Assembly: GCA_934097015.1 (NCBI GenBank)
Contig: CAKONF010000023.1
Span: 1-19,501 of the forward strand
DNA from: an uncultured Bacilli bacterium
GTDB lineage: Bacteria > Bacillota_I > Bacilli_A > RF39 > UBA660
Direction: 5' to 3'
Length of the DNA stretch: 19,501 nucleotides
In this document: piece by piece, positions 1 through 8,149 of the stretch
Numbering within the stretch: position 1 is the stretch's first letter
How the letters are laid out: each line of letters starts with the position of its first letter
Translations under genes and position numbers: made by a program
Notes under the pieces: model-generated
The model's database searches: none
Seen by the model: the letters and a program-made list of their open reading frames with translations, nothing else
Told to the model about the DNA's origin: nothing

Positions 1-21
1 TCCTTGCCGGGAATTGGCTCC
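1..21 (+). ncRNA. Possible 3' end of small SRP RNA (cut by window edge)
   Basis: The first 21 bases are far more GC-rich than the surroundings. They contain TTGCCGGGAATTGGCTCC followed by TTTATT. This resembles the 3' strand of bacterial 4.5S/SRP RNA, which in E. coli has TGCCGGGA, then a spacer, then CTGGC. The characteristic GGAAGGAAGCAGC loop would lie outside the window, so the call rests on a weak resemblance. It could equally be part of another structured RNA or a gene end. Confidence 0.2.
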
Positions 22-32
22 TTTATTATATC

Positions 33-57
33 AAAAAGCCGCACCCTAGTGGTGCGG
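33..57 (-). terminator. Terminator of the leftmost minus-strand gene
   Basis: A 7-bp GC stem, CCGCACC (39-45) with GGTGCGG (51-57), has a 5-nt loop. On the minus strand it is followed by CTTTTTG. On the plus strand no T-run follows, so it acts leftward and closes the transcript carrying the gene at 132-641. Confidence 0.75.
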
Positions 58-75
58 TTCAAATTTCAATTTAGG

Positions 76-105
76 AACTAAGTAAATTCACTCTACTTAG
101 TTTTT
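76..105 (+). terminator. Rightward terminator hairpin facing the operon end
   Basis: AACTAAGTA (76-84) pairs perfectly with TACTTAGTT (94-102) around a 9-nt loop, and five T follow on the plus strand (101-105). It probably ends a rightward transcript entering from outside the window, perhaps the structured RNA at the left edge. With the leftward terminator at 33-57 it forms an overlapping convergent pair. Confidence 0.55.
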
Positions 106-131
106 ATATTCCTTATTTTTTTAATACATAT

Positions 132-641
132 TTATTTTAATTTTTTAACTTTTATTTTATCATCTTTATCAATATTTAAATAACTATTATAAATTTTTTT
201 TATTGCTTTTATAATATAACTAACCGCATATTCATAAGAATAATTAAAATTATTAGGACAACTTAATATAAAACCATCAAATATATTTTGTAAATTGTTT
301 AAAAATTTAATTTCAAAATTTCTATTTATTTCATCAATAATTGAGTTTTCGAAATTTGTAAAATTATTTATATTAATAATTCTATTATCTAAAAGCAAAT
401 CATCATTTTTTCCTATAAAATATCTTGCATTACAACACAAGCATTGACATATATAATATTCTTTATCAGAATTTCTATGATAATTTTTAATAACTACTTT
501 GTAATCATGAGAGCAATTAGAGTTTTGTTCCTTATGAATCATATTATTATAATCTTCTATTTTTCTTTGATATTCGATAATATTTTGTTTTATTTTTTGC
601 ATTTTTTCAAAAGATTTTTTATTATCTGTTAAACTTTTCAT
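132..641 (-). CDS. Hypothetical CxH...CxxC protein, paralogue of the gene at 3868-4425
   Basis: I do not recognise a named family. The 169-residue soluble protein has a charged, probably coiled-coil N-terminus (about 8-40). A likely metal-binding motif follows, C43-S-H45 and then C67-L-C69-C70, with C65 adjacent. The C-terminal half is helical and ends in a Lys-rich tail. The ATG at 641 is chosen over an in-frame ATG at 656 because GGGAGG (649-654) sits 7 nt before it; the 656 ATG lies upstream of that site. It is the last gene after mutS and the HD gene, 40 nt from the latter, and probably shares their transcript. The same layout (coiled N-terminus, CSH, CxxC, helical end with a KIYN motif) recurs in the protein encoded at 3868-4425, so the two are probably paralogues. 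Function unknown; zinc binding is inferred. Confidence 0.8.
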   Translation of the reverse strand: MKSLTDNKKSFEKMQKIKQNIIEYQRKIEDYNNMIHKEQNSNCSHDYKVVIKNYHRNSDKEYYICQCLCCNARYFIGKNDDLLLDNRIININNFTNFENSIIDEINRNFEIKFLNNLQNIFDGFILSCPNNFNYSYEYAVSYIIKAIKKIYNSYLNIDKDDKIKVKKLK

Positions 642-681
642 AATCAAACCTCCCATGTAATTTTAACATATTAAATATGAA

Positions 682-1215
682 TTATCTATTTTCATATTCT
701 TTCATTAATTTTTTTGTACTATCAATATAAACTAATCTCTTATCATTTTCTAATAATTTATGAGCTTTAATATCACATATTTGTACTTGAAATCTTAAAA
801 GTTGTAATTTATAATCATCCATCAAATCTTCTTTTGAAATTTCTATATCATGATTTAATATTAAATAACATATTTTATCAACAAAACATTTATCATAGCC
901 TAATATTATAAGTCTTTTTCTAGCAATTTTTTCACTTACTATATTATGATTTTTAAAATGTCTAATATCACCATCTTCTTGATAAGAGTAAGGTTTACCT
1001 ATATCATGTAATAACAATGTTAATCTAACAATAAAATTTTTATTTGAAAACGATAATGCTTTTAAAGTATGTTCCCAAACATCTAAATAATGATGTTTAT
1101 TTTTATGTTCAAAACCAATCATATCATCAATCTCTGGAAACATTTTTATTAATACATCTATATTACTATTTATATCTTCTATTAAATTATCACTTAATAA
1201 AATATCTTCTAACAT
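682..1215 (-). CDS. HD-domain phosphohydrolase, like the HD half of CCA-adding enzymes
   Basis: This 177-residue protein is essentially one HD domain. Visible metal ligands are H49 (in VWEHTLKAL), the H70-D71 doublet in LLLHDIGKP, H86/H90 and H122-D123; D148 may be a further ligand. The run HHYLDVWEHTLKAL and the spacing of the later His residues resemble the HD domain found in tRNA nucleotidyltransferases and related HDIG proteins. No nucleotidyltransferase domain is attached, so it is a stand-alone metal-dependent phosphohydrolase. The substrate (2',3'-cyclic phosphate, nucleotide or other) cannot be told from the sequence. It begins 7 nt after the mutS stop, so it is almost certainly co-transcribed and translationally coupled with mutS; the only ribosome site is a weak AGG next to the mutS stop. 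HD-fold membership is clear. Confidence 0.85.
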   Translation of the reverse strand: MLEDILLSDNLIEDINSNIDVLIKMFPEIDDMIGFEHKNKHHYLDVWEHTLKALSFSNKNFIVRLTLLLHDIGKPYSYQEDGDIRHFKNHNIVSEKIARKRLIILGYDKCFVDKICYLILNHDIEISKEDLMDDYKLQLLRFQVQICDIKAHKLLENDKRLVYIDSTKKLMKEYENR

Positions 1216-1222
1216 AATTAAC

Positions 1223-3751
1223 CTACTTCATGTTTTTTAAATTATATAAAATATTTAAAGCTTCAATTGGTGTTATTTTTAAAACATCTACTTTATCTAA
1301 TTCTTCTTTTATAGGATTTTTTGTCTCTGTAAAATTTAATGTTAATTGTTCGCTCACATTTTTGTGAACTGTATTAGTTTTATTTTCATATGAACTAAGT
1401 ATTTCACTAGCTCTTTTTATTACAACATCAGGCATGTTAGCAAGTGAAGCTACATGTATACCATAGCTCTTGTCAACAGCACCATTTTTTACTTTGTGTA
1501 AAAATGTTATTATACCATCTTCTTCTATAGCATCAACGTGTACATTTTTTATAGACTTATCTTTGTTTTCTAAATCAGTAAGTTCATGATAATGAGTAGA
1601 AAACATTGTTTTACATTTTATATTATTACTAACATACTCTAAAATTGATTGTGCAATAGATAATCCATCATACGTTGCAGTACCTCGACCTAATTCATCA
1701 AATAATATTAAACTATTTTCAGTTGCATTAACAATAGCATTTCTTGCTTCTAACATTTCTACCATGAAAGTAGATTCTCCACCAACTAAATCATCACTCG
1801 CACCTATTCTTGTATAAATTGCATCAAATATAGGAAGAACTGCACTGCTCGCTGGAACAAAAGATCCCATTTGAGAAAGTATTATAGTTATTGCAAACTG
1901 TCTCATATAAGTAGATTTACCACTCATATTAGGTCCAGTAATTAAAAGAGTATTTGTTTTTTCATCCATAAAAACATCATTTTTAACATACTCATTCTTA
2001 TTAATACTTTCTACAACTGGATGGAAACCATCTTTAATATCTACATATCTTTCATTAACTAATTTAGGTCTAGTTAATTTATATTCTTCACTAACAATAG
2101 ATAAAGATGAATAAGCATCTAACAAACTTAATATATATGCCGTTTTCTTTAACTCTTTAATATTTTCCTTAATAATATTCTTTACTTCCATAAATAAATT
2201 ATATTCTAAGTCAACTATTCTTTCTTCTGCATTTAAAACTAAAGCTTCTTTTTCTTTTAAAAGTGGTGTTATAAATCTTTCAGCATTAGTTAAAGTTTGT
2301 CTTCTTTCCCAACCATATTCTTCTTTAATCTTGTCTATTTGCCCTTTACTAACTTCTATATAATAACCAAATACTTTATTAAAGCCAACTTTCAAATTAC
2401 TTATACCAGTACGTTCTTTCTCAGTTCTTTCTAAACTACTAATAAATTCTTTTCCACCACTACGTAGAGATTTTAATTCATCAAGTTCAGTATTATATCC
2501 TTCTTTTATTAAATAACCTTCTTTTATAGTTATTGGTGGATCATTATATATACTTTTTTCTAATAAATCATATAAATCACTATGAGTATTTATATTATAA
2601 TCAAATCCTAATTTGCTAATTATATTTTTAATATTAGGTAAAACACTCAATGATTTTTTTATTTGTAAAACATCTCTAGCATTCAAATTACCACAAATTA
2701 CTTTACCACATAATCTTTCCAAATCATATACTTCATATAAATTATTACGTAATTCTTCTCTTAATAAAAACTCATTATTTAATTTTTCTACAATATCTAA
2801 TCTATCATTTATTAATTTAATATCTTTAAGTGGATGTAGCATCATATTTTTTAATGTTCTAGCACCCATAGCAGTTTTAGTTTTATCTATTAACCATATT
2901 AAACTATATTGTCTTTCTTTTAATCTTAATGTTTCAAATAATTCTAGATTACGAATAGTATGTATATCCATATTTAAATAATTATCGTGTTCTATTATAT
3001 TAACTTCATTCATATGATCTAAACTATTTAATTCTACTACACTTAAATAATAAAATAAATGTTTTATTCCAGAAATTATTCTAACATCTTCTACATGTTT
3101 ATAAACTTCAACGTATTTATCATTTAATAACTTATCATTAATACTAATATTAATATTATAATTATTTTTAAGTATATTTAATAAACTTATATCAAAATCA
3201 CTAGTTATTAATACTTCTTTTAAATTAAGATTTAATATTTCATTTATTAATTTATCTTTATCATGAATAATAAATTCACTATTAATTTCTCCAGTAGAAA
3301 TATCTGCATATGTAATTAAATATTCACTATTAACATCAAGCACACTACCAATATAATTTACGTCTTTACTATCTAAATATTCTAAATCAACCATAGTTCC
3401 TTTACTAACTACTTGAACTACACCTCTTTTAACCATACCTTTTGTATTTTTAGGATCTTCTAATTGTTCTACAATTGCAACTTTATATCCTCTATTTACT
3501 AATTTTTCAATATATTGTTTTGCACTATGATGTGGAACACCACACATTGGAACACGTTCTTTAAGACCAGCATTCTTTCCAGTTAAAGTTAACTCTAATT
3601 CACGACTAGCTAGTTCTGCATCTTCAAAAAATAATTCATAAAAATCTCCTAGTCTATAAAATATTAAGACATCTTCATAATCTTTTTTTATTTCCATATA
3701 TTGTTGCATCATAGGAGATAACTCTTTAATATCTACATCTTTTCTTTTCAT
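1223..3751 (-). CDS. mutS: DNA mismatch repair ATPase MutS
   Basis: MutS binds mismatches and small loops and uses ATP to start repair. The 842-residue length is normal. The N-terminal domain has the mismatch-inserting F37-Y38-E39 of GDFYELF and the conserved MCGVPHHS. The C-terminal ATPase has Walker A TGPNMSGKST (about 603-613), Walker B LILFDELGRGT and the STHYHEL switch. These features separate it from MutS2. AGAGGT lies 5 nt before the ATG. A TG-extended -10 box precedes it, and an upstream terminator separates it from the gene at 3868-4425, so mutS starts its own transcript with the HD gene and the small CxH/CxxC gene behind it. No mutL is in this window. The stop is TAG. Confidence 0.98.
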   Translation of the reverse strand: MKRKDVDIKELSPMMQQYMEIKKDYEDVLIFYRLGDFYELFFEDAELASRELELTLTGKNAGLKERVPMCGVPHHSAKQYIEKLVNRGYKVAIVEQLEDPKNTKGMVKRGVVQVVSKGTMVDLEYLDSKDVNYIGSVLDVNSEYLITYADISTGEINSEFIIHDKDKLINEILNLNLKEVLITSDFDISLLNILKNNYNINISINDKLLNDKYVEVYKHVEDVRIISGIKHLFYYLSVVELNSLDHMNEVNIIEHDNYLNMDIHTIRNLELFETLRLKERQYSLIWLIDKTKTAMGARTLKNMMLHPLKDIKLINDRLDIVEKLNNEFLLREELRNNLYEVYDLERLCGKVICGNLNARDVLQIKKSLSVLPNIKNIISKLGFDYNINTHSDLYDLLEKSIYNDPPITIKEGYLIKEGYNTELDELKSLRSGGKEFISSLERTEKERTGISNLKVGFNKVFGYYIEVSKGQIDKIKEEYGWERRQTLTNAERFITPLLKEKEALVLNAEERIVDLEYNLFMEVKNIIKENIKELKKTAYILSLLDAYSSLSIVSEEYKLTRPKLVNERYVDIKDGFHPVVESINKNEYVKNDVFMDEKTNTLLITGPNMSGKSTYMRQFAITIILSQMGSFVPASSAVLPIFDAIYTRIGASDDLVGGESTFMVEMLEARNAIVNATENSLILFDELGRGTATYDGLSIAQSILEYVSNNIKCKTMFSTHYHELTDLENKDKSIKNVHVDAIEEDGIITFLHKVKNGAVDKSYGIHVASLANMPDVVIKRASEILSSYENKTNTVHKNVSEQLTLNFTETKNPIKEELDKVDVLKITPIEALNILYNLKNMK

Positions 3752-3775
3752 AATCTACCTCTAAATCTATTAATT

Positions 3776-3784
3776 ATTATAACA
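3776..3784 (-). promoter_or_regulatory. Extended -10 promoter of mutS
   Basis: On the minus strand TGTTATAAT gives a perfect -10 (3776-3781) with an upstream TG dinucleotide. No convincing -35 box lies at 16-18 bp, which is common for extended -10 promoters. It lies 25 nt upstream of the mutS start and downstream of a terminator. Confidence 0.55.
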
Positions 3785-3821
3785 GATTTATTAAATTAGT
3801 ACATCAAAAAAAAATAATTTT

Positions 3822-3853
3822 TTAAAACAAAATTCGTACTTTTAGTACGAATT
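3822..3853 (-). terminator. Terminator after the CxH/CxxC gene, before mutS
   Basis: AATTCGTAC (3831-3839) and GTACGAATT (3845-3853) form a perfect 9-bp stem with a 5-nt loop. On the minus strand TTGTTTTAA follows. It sits between the stop at 3868 and the mutS promoter. Confidence 0.75.
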
Positions 3854-3867
3854 AGCGATTTATTAAC

Positions 3868-4425
3868 CTATTTTAATAAAGTTTCTCTTTTTAAACCTAA
3901 TCTTTTTTCTCTACTATATATGCGTTCATCACTTATTTTATTGTTATATATTTTTCTTAAAGAGCTCTTGATATAAATTATTAATAATTCATCATCAATT
4001 TCTCTATAACTACTTAATATTCTTTTAGATATCTGATATACTATTTCATATTTATGATCTATATCTAAATTAATACCACTATTAATAATATTACTATTAC
4101 TTTTTAATGTTTCATACATTATACATTCTTCTTGTGTTAATAAATCAGTACCAAATAAATCACCATTAACATAAGTTTTAGTATCTAATCCACATTTAAT
4201 ACACTTTTTATCTAGCCAAATATGACTGCAAGATAAATACTCTTTTGATTTTAATATTTTTTCTAAATCATTTATTTTTAATCGATTTAATCTTTCTTCA
4301 TTAATAAGTTCTCTATATCTTTTTAAAAAATCACTTTCATTATAAATATTTATTAAACCATTTAATTGTTTACTCTGCGTATATAACTTTTCTAATTCTA
4401 TTTCACATTCATTAATATTTTTCAT
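3868..4425 (-). CDS. Hypothetical CxH...CxxC protein, paralogue of the gene at 132-641
   Basis: Not a family I can name. The 185-residue protein has a long charged coiled-coil-like N-terminus (about 5-62), a probable zinc-binding C66-S-H68...C75-x2-C78 motif, and a helical C-terminal domain ending in a basic tail (REKRLGLKRE). It shares this architecture with the protein encoded at 132-641, including CSH and a YIxxxxRKIYN/YIIKAIKKIYN segment. The ATG at 4425 is preferred over an upstream in-frame TTG at 4449: a GAAGGG site precedes it by about 10 nt, and the TTG would overlap the -10 box. It has its own promoter and terminator, so it is monocistronic between uvrC and mutS. A nucleic-acid or protein-binding role is conceivable, but the sequence does not show which. 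Confidence 0.8.
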   Translation of the reverse strand: MKNINECEIELEKLYTQSKQLNGLINIYNESDFLKRYRELINEERLNRLKINDLEKILKSKEYLSCSHIWLDKKCIKCGLDTKTYVNGDLFGTDLLTQEECIMYETLKSNSNIINSGINLDIDHKYEIVYQISKRILSSYREIDDELLIIYIKSSLRKIYNNKISDERIYSREKRLGLKRETLLK

Positions 4426-4448
4426 ATCAAAACTACCCTTCAATATCA

Positions 4449-4477
4449 ATTTTAAAGAAATATTATTAATATGTCAA
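4449..4477 (-). promoter_or_regulatory. Sigma-A promoter of the CxH/CxxC gene
   Basis: On the minus strand TTGACA (4472-4477), 17-bp spacer, TAAAAT (4449-4454). The -35 is a perfect match and the -10 matches 5 of 6. It lies just after the uvrC terminator. Confidence 0.7.
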
Positions 4478-4487
4478 TAATGGTTTA

Positions 4488-4517
4488 CAAAAAAACTCTA
4501 TCTGTATTAGATAAAGT
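4488..4517 (-). terminator. uvrC terminator
   Basis: ACTCTATCT (4495-4503) and AGATAAAGT (4509-4517) form a 9-bp stem with one G-U pair on the minus-strand RNA and a 5-nt loop. A run of seven U follows. It begins about 10 nt after the uvrC stop. Confidence 0.75.
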
Positions 4518-4526
4518 CTTCATATT

Positions 4527-6293
4527 TTACTTATCTTTATAATTTTCTAAATACTTATGTAAATTTATAGCAACATTCTCTGGTATGAACTCTTTTAATT
4601 CATCTATAGATGCATTACTAATCTTTTTAACACTACCAAAATGTTTTATTAATTCTTTTTTACGTTTAGAACCAATTCCCTCTACATTATCTAAAACACT
4701 AGATATACTTCCTTTACTTCTTATAGTTCTATGATAATTAATTGTATATCTATGTACCTCATCTTGTATTCTAGTTAAATAATGAAATAAATTACTTGTT
4801 TTATCTATATCATAAATATTTAAAGTATCTCCATCCATTAAATCACTAGTTCTATGTTTGTCATTTTTAACTAAACCACATACTTTAATATTTAAATTTA
4901 ATTCTTTTAAAGTATCTAAACAAGCATGTATTTGACTTTTACCACCATCTACTAAAATTAAATCAGGTAGTTCACTCTTCTCAATTAAACATCTATAATA
5001 TCTTCTATATATTACTTCTTTCATAGTATTATAATCATCATTTTTGTCTACAGTAATTTTATATTTTCTATAATCACTTTTACTAGGTAAACCATTTTTA
5101 AAAACTACCATACCAGATACATTAAACGTACCAAATATATTAGAGTTATCAAATATATCTATTCTATAAATATTTATACCTAACAATTTACTTAATTCAT
5201 CATTAGCACCATTAGTTCTAATACTTTCTTTTTCTAATAAATTTAATTTATTTTCTAAATTCATCTTAGCATTCTTATATGCCATATCTAATAATTTCTT
5301 TTTATTACCTCTTATACTAGTACTAAACTTAGTATTAATCATACTATTTAATAATTTTATATTTATATCATTTGGTATTAATACTTCTTTTGGTATTTCA
5401 TGTTTATTATAATATAATGCTATATAATATTCTAATTCACTAATATAGTCTTCCATAACAGGTATTATTTTATTATTATGACCTATCAATTTACCATTTC
5501 TTAAGAAAAATATTTCTATACTCAAATAACCTTTATCAAAATAATAATTAATTATATCTCTATTAATATTATCATGTAATTCTACTCTCTGTTTTTCCAT
5601 TACTACTTTAATATAATCTAATTCATTTTTTAAATCTTTTGCTTTTTCATAATTTAATTGTTTTGAATAAAAATCTATCTTCTCTAATAATTTATTAGTA
5701 ATAATCTTTTCATCACCTTTTAAAAACTTAATTATATCATCTTCCATAAATTTTATCTTATCTTTATCAACATTCTTAGTACAATATCCTAAACATTCAT
5801 TTATATGATAATAAAGACATAGATTTTTACCCAAAGTATCACATTTTTTAAGTGGATATAATCTATTTATTAAATTAACTATTCTTCTAGCAGCATATAC
5901 ATTAACAAATGGTCCAAATAATAATTTATCTTTATGTTTTTTTATATTTAAATATCTTACTACTTTTAAAGATGGATATGGATATCTACTATATTCTATA
6001 TATGGATAACTCTTATCATCCTTTAATAATATATTATATCTAGGATTATATTGTTTTATTAAATTTAATTCTAATATAAAAGCTTCTAATTCACTATTAG
6101 TTATTATATATTCAAAATGATCTATTTCATTTACCATAATTTCTGTCTTACCAGTATTTTTGCCTATAAAATAATTACTAAGTCTATTACGTAAATCTTT
6201 TGCTTTACCAACATATATAATAACATTATCTTTATTATACATTTGATAAGAACCTGGTAAATGAGGTACTAAATTTAATTCTTCTTTAAACAT
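4527..6293 (-). CDS. uvrC: Excinuclease ABC subunit C
   Basis: UvrC makes the two incisions flanking a lesion handed over by UvrA/UvrB in nucleotide excision repair. The 588-residue protein is full length. The GIY-YIG nuclease (about 12-90) shows PGSYQMY and YVGKAKDLRNRL. Four Cys (C151, C159, C167, C171) match the Fe-S cluster region of UvrC. The UVR motif that contacts UvrB is at about 205-235. The RNase H-like nuclease has D382, D449 (LILVDGGKSQ) and H514 (DEVHRY). The C-terminal helix-hairpin-helix is at about 535-570 (VEGIGSKRKKELIKHFG). No strong ribosome site precedes the ATG at 6293. It lies 43 nt after the HEPN gene and has a candidate promoter, so it may be read both alone and from upstream. 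uvrA and uvrB are not in this window. Confidence 0.97.
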   Translation of the reverse strand: MFKEELNLVPHLPGSYQMYNKDNVIIYVGKAKDLRNRLSNYFIGKNTGKTEIMVNEIDHFEYIITNSELEAFILELNLIKQYNPRYNILLKDDKSYPYIEYSRYPYPSLKVVRYLNIKKHKDKLLFGPFVNVYAARRIVNLINRLYPLKKCDTLGKNLCLYYHINECLGYCTKNVDKDKIKFMEDDIIKFLKGDEKIITNKLLEKIDFYSKQLNYEKAKDLKNELDYIKVVMEKQRVELHDNINRDIINYYFDKGYLSIEIFFLRNGKLIGHNNKIIPVMEDYISELEYYIALYYNKHEIPKEVLIPNDINIKLLNSMINTKFSTSIRGNKKKLLDMAYKNAKMNLENKLNLLEKESIRTNGANDELSKLLGINIYRIDIFDNSNIFGTFNVSGMVVFKNGLPSKSDYRKYKITVDKNDDYNTMKEVIYRRYYRCLIEKSELPDLILVDGGKSQIHACLDTLKELNLNIKVCGLVKNDKHRTSDLMDGDTLNIYDIDKTSNLFHYLTRIQDEVHRYTINYHRTIRSKGSISSVLDNVEGIGSKRKKELIKHFGSVKKISNASIDELKEFIPENVAINLHKYLENYKDK

Positions 6294-6320
6294 ATTTCAT
6301 CACATCTATTATTCTATCAT

Positions 6321-6348
6321 ATTATATAATATAATACTATTTAGTTAA
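6321..6348 (-). promoter_or_regulatory. Candidate uvrC promoter
   Basis: On the minus strand TTAACT (6343-6348), 16-bp spacer, TATAAT (6321-6326). The -35 (4 of 6) lies in the last codons of the HEPN gene. A 14-bp AT palindrome (6319-6332) overlaps the -10. AT richness makes chance matches likely. Confidence 0.35.
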
Positions 6349-8025
6349 TACTTTTACTTTATCACTATTAATATAATTATATATTATTTTAGCATTATCA
6401 AACATCATTTTTTCAAAATCTTTAACTCTTACATTACATTTAAAAGTTAATTCACCCTCATATATATCTTCAAAAACAATAAAACTATTATCTGTATCTA
6501 TATTAGATTTTACATAATAATTACCATGTGCTATAGAATTTCTTATGCCATCTATAATGCGTTCGTTTGTAAAATGATTTATGTTATCATCAAAATATTT
6601 ATTACACTCATTATATTCATTTAATAAATTATCATATTCTTCTTTTATTTTGTTTCTTATATTAGTAATATTTGTTAATTTTCTTTTTAATGATTTCAAA
6701 ACATCTACTCTAGAAACATTATTAGAAACATTAGAAATCGAAGTATTTATCTTATTTATACTGTCTTCTATTTTTTCTAAACCTTTGTATTTAGAATCTT
6801 TTTTAAGCTTTAAATCTTTTATATATCCTTTACTAACATTACAAAATTCAATATTTAATAAAGATAAATCTAATTGACTATAGTCAAGCCCATTAATCTT
6901 TTTTTCTAAATATTCATTATTATTTCTATAAATATTATCTTTACCATACGAAAATAATGAATTAAAACTAGCTATTAAAGATGAAACTAAAGTAAAAGTA
7001 CTAAAATACATATTGCCATATTTTTCTAATATTTTATTAAATACAACATTAATATTAACTGTATTACATTCTTTTATTGTATTTAAAACTATTAAGTTAT
7101 TTAAATTATTTACAAGTAAATTTAATTTATTATTTTCTATATTCTCATTTCTTTCAAGTTCGCATGCTATCATAATTGTTTGTTCTTCTAATGTAAGATT
7201 ATCTTTTTTTACTATTTTTAAAAAATAATTTACAAATGAATCATAATCTACATTATTGAAAGGTTTGTCACTAATTATTATTTCATAATCTTGACCTATT
7301 TCTTTTTCTAAATTAATTCGATCCTTATAAAATGTTTTCATATCATGACACTCAATATAACAGTTAATTATATATTCGAATTTTTTAATGTATTGTGATG
7401 GAACATTAGAACCATCTTTACTTTTAATTGTAAATATTTTTTGTCTAAACTTTTTAACATAACTTATTAATTCATTTTTATTTAATATAGGTTTAACTCT
7501 ATTTGATAAAACTCTATTATTTACAGTTAAACTTCTAGTAAATTCATTTGTATTATAATTTTTAAGATAACTATATAAACTCGATACAACAAAATTAGAT
7601 AATTTAATTATGTTTATTTTAATTTCATTACCTTCAATACATAATATAATTTTATTATGTTTTAAATCAAATTTAAAATTACCATGAGCTATTTTATTTC
7701 TCAATTCATCAACTAATGTTTCTTTATCTTGAAAAATATAATTATCTATTTTATAACCATTTTCTTCTTTAGTTGCAATCATGCTTACATTTTCTTCTAA
7801 CATTTCAGTTAATATTAATGTATTAAAATTGCTATCATTTTTTTCAATAATATTTTCTTTTATTGCTAAAAATATATTAGAAATAAATCCTATCATTGCT
7901 GAATCAACATTATTTCCATCTAGTAATAAATAACCATTTTTGGTTTCACTATGTAATACATCTTGTAAAAACAATGTATAACTAATAGCACCACTATAAT
8001 ATTCAACTATATCATCTTTACTCAT
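6337..8025 (-). CDS. Putative two-HEPN-domain RNA-binding/ribonuclease protein
   Basis: I cannot assign a named family. The 562-residue soluble protein carries two R-x4-H motifs typical of HEPN ribonucleases: R109-NKIA-H114 and R495-NSIA-H500, each continuing into HGN. After each come a strand-rich segment (NKIILCIEGNEIKI; NSFIVFEDIYEGELTFKC) and a helix, so the N- and C-terminal ends look like two copies of one module joined by a helical, coiled-coil-rich middle (about 180-480). HEPN domains occur in abortive-infection proteins, toxins, Cas13 and rRNA processing; which applies is unknown. The ATG at 8025 is chosen over an in-frame ATG at 8052 because a GGGG site (8033-8036) precedes it and the predicted promoter would start RNA near 8048. 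No nucleotidyltransferase-type antitoxin or CRISPR array adjoins it. Neighbours are a surface protein upstream and uvrC downstream. Stop is TAG. Confidence 0.8.
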   Translation of the reverse strand: MSKDDIVEYYSGAISYTLFLQDVLHSETKNGYLLLDGNNVDSAMIGFISNIFLAIKENIIEKNDSNFNTLILTEMLEENVSMIATKEENGYKIDNYIFQDKETLVDELRNKIAHGNFKFDLKHNKIILCIEGNEIKINIIKLSNFVVSSLYSYLKNYNTNEFTRSLTVNNRVLSNRVKPILNKNELISYVKKFRQKIFTIKSKDGSNVPSQYIKKFEYIINCYIECHDMKTFYKDRINLEKEIGQDYEIIISDKPFNNVDYDSFVNYFLKIVKKDNLTLEEQTIMIACELERNENIENNKLNLLVNNLNNLIVLNTIKECNTVNINVVFNKILEKYGNMYFSTFTLVSSLIASFNSLFSYGKDNIYRNNNEYLEKKINGLDYSQLDLSLLNIEFCNVSKGYIKDLKLKKDSKYKGLEKIEDSINKINTSISNVSNNVSRVDVLKSLKRKLTNITNIRNKIKEEYDNLLNEYNECNKYFDDNINHFTNERIIDGIRNSIAHGNYYVKSNIDTDNSFIVFEDIYEGELTFKCNVRVKDFEKMMFDNAKIIYNYINSDKVKVLTK

Positions 8026-8054
8026 ATACAATCCCCTTTTTCTGAACGCCATAT

Positions 8055-8083
8055 ATAATACTACAAAAATAAAAAAAATGCAA
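8055..8083 (-). promoter_or_regulatory. Candidate promoter of the two-HEPN gene
   Basis: On the minus strand TTGCAT (8078-8083), 17-bp spacer, TATTAT (8055-8060). The -10 matches 5 of 6; the -35 is weak. RNA would begin near 8048, about 22 nt before the chosen start. No terminator hairpin is seen between the surface gene and this site, only T-rich tracts, so readthrough is possible. Confidence 0.45.
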
Positions 8084-8149
8084 AATTAATTACATCTCAT
8101 ACATTATAAAATATAAATTTTTATCACACATTATATAATCAACTATTAA

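Noticed and set aside
33..105. T-box riboswitch at the left edge
   Set aside because: The hairpins have no T-box GGTGGNACCGCG antiterminator sequence or specifier loop, and no downstream gene start is visible.
2613..2981. Plus-strand open frames inside mutS, the HEPN gene, rpoD and tig
   Set aside because: They lie antisense to well-supported genes, have low-complexity hydrophobic translations and no domain.
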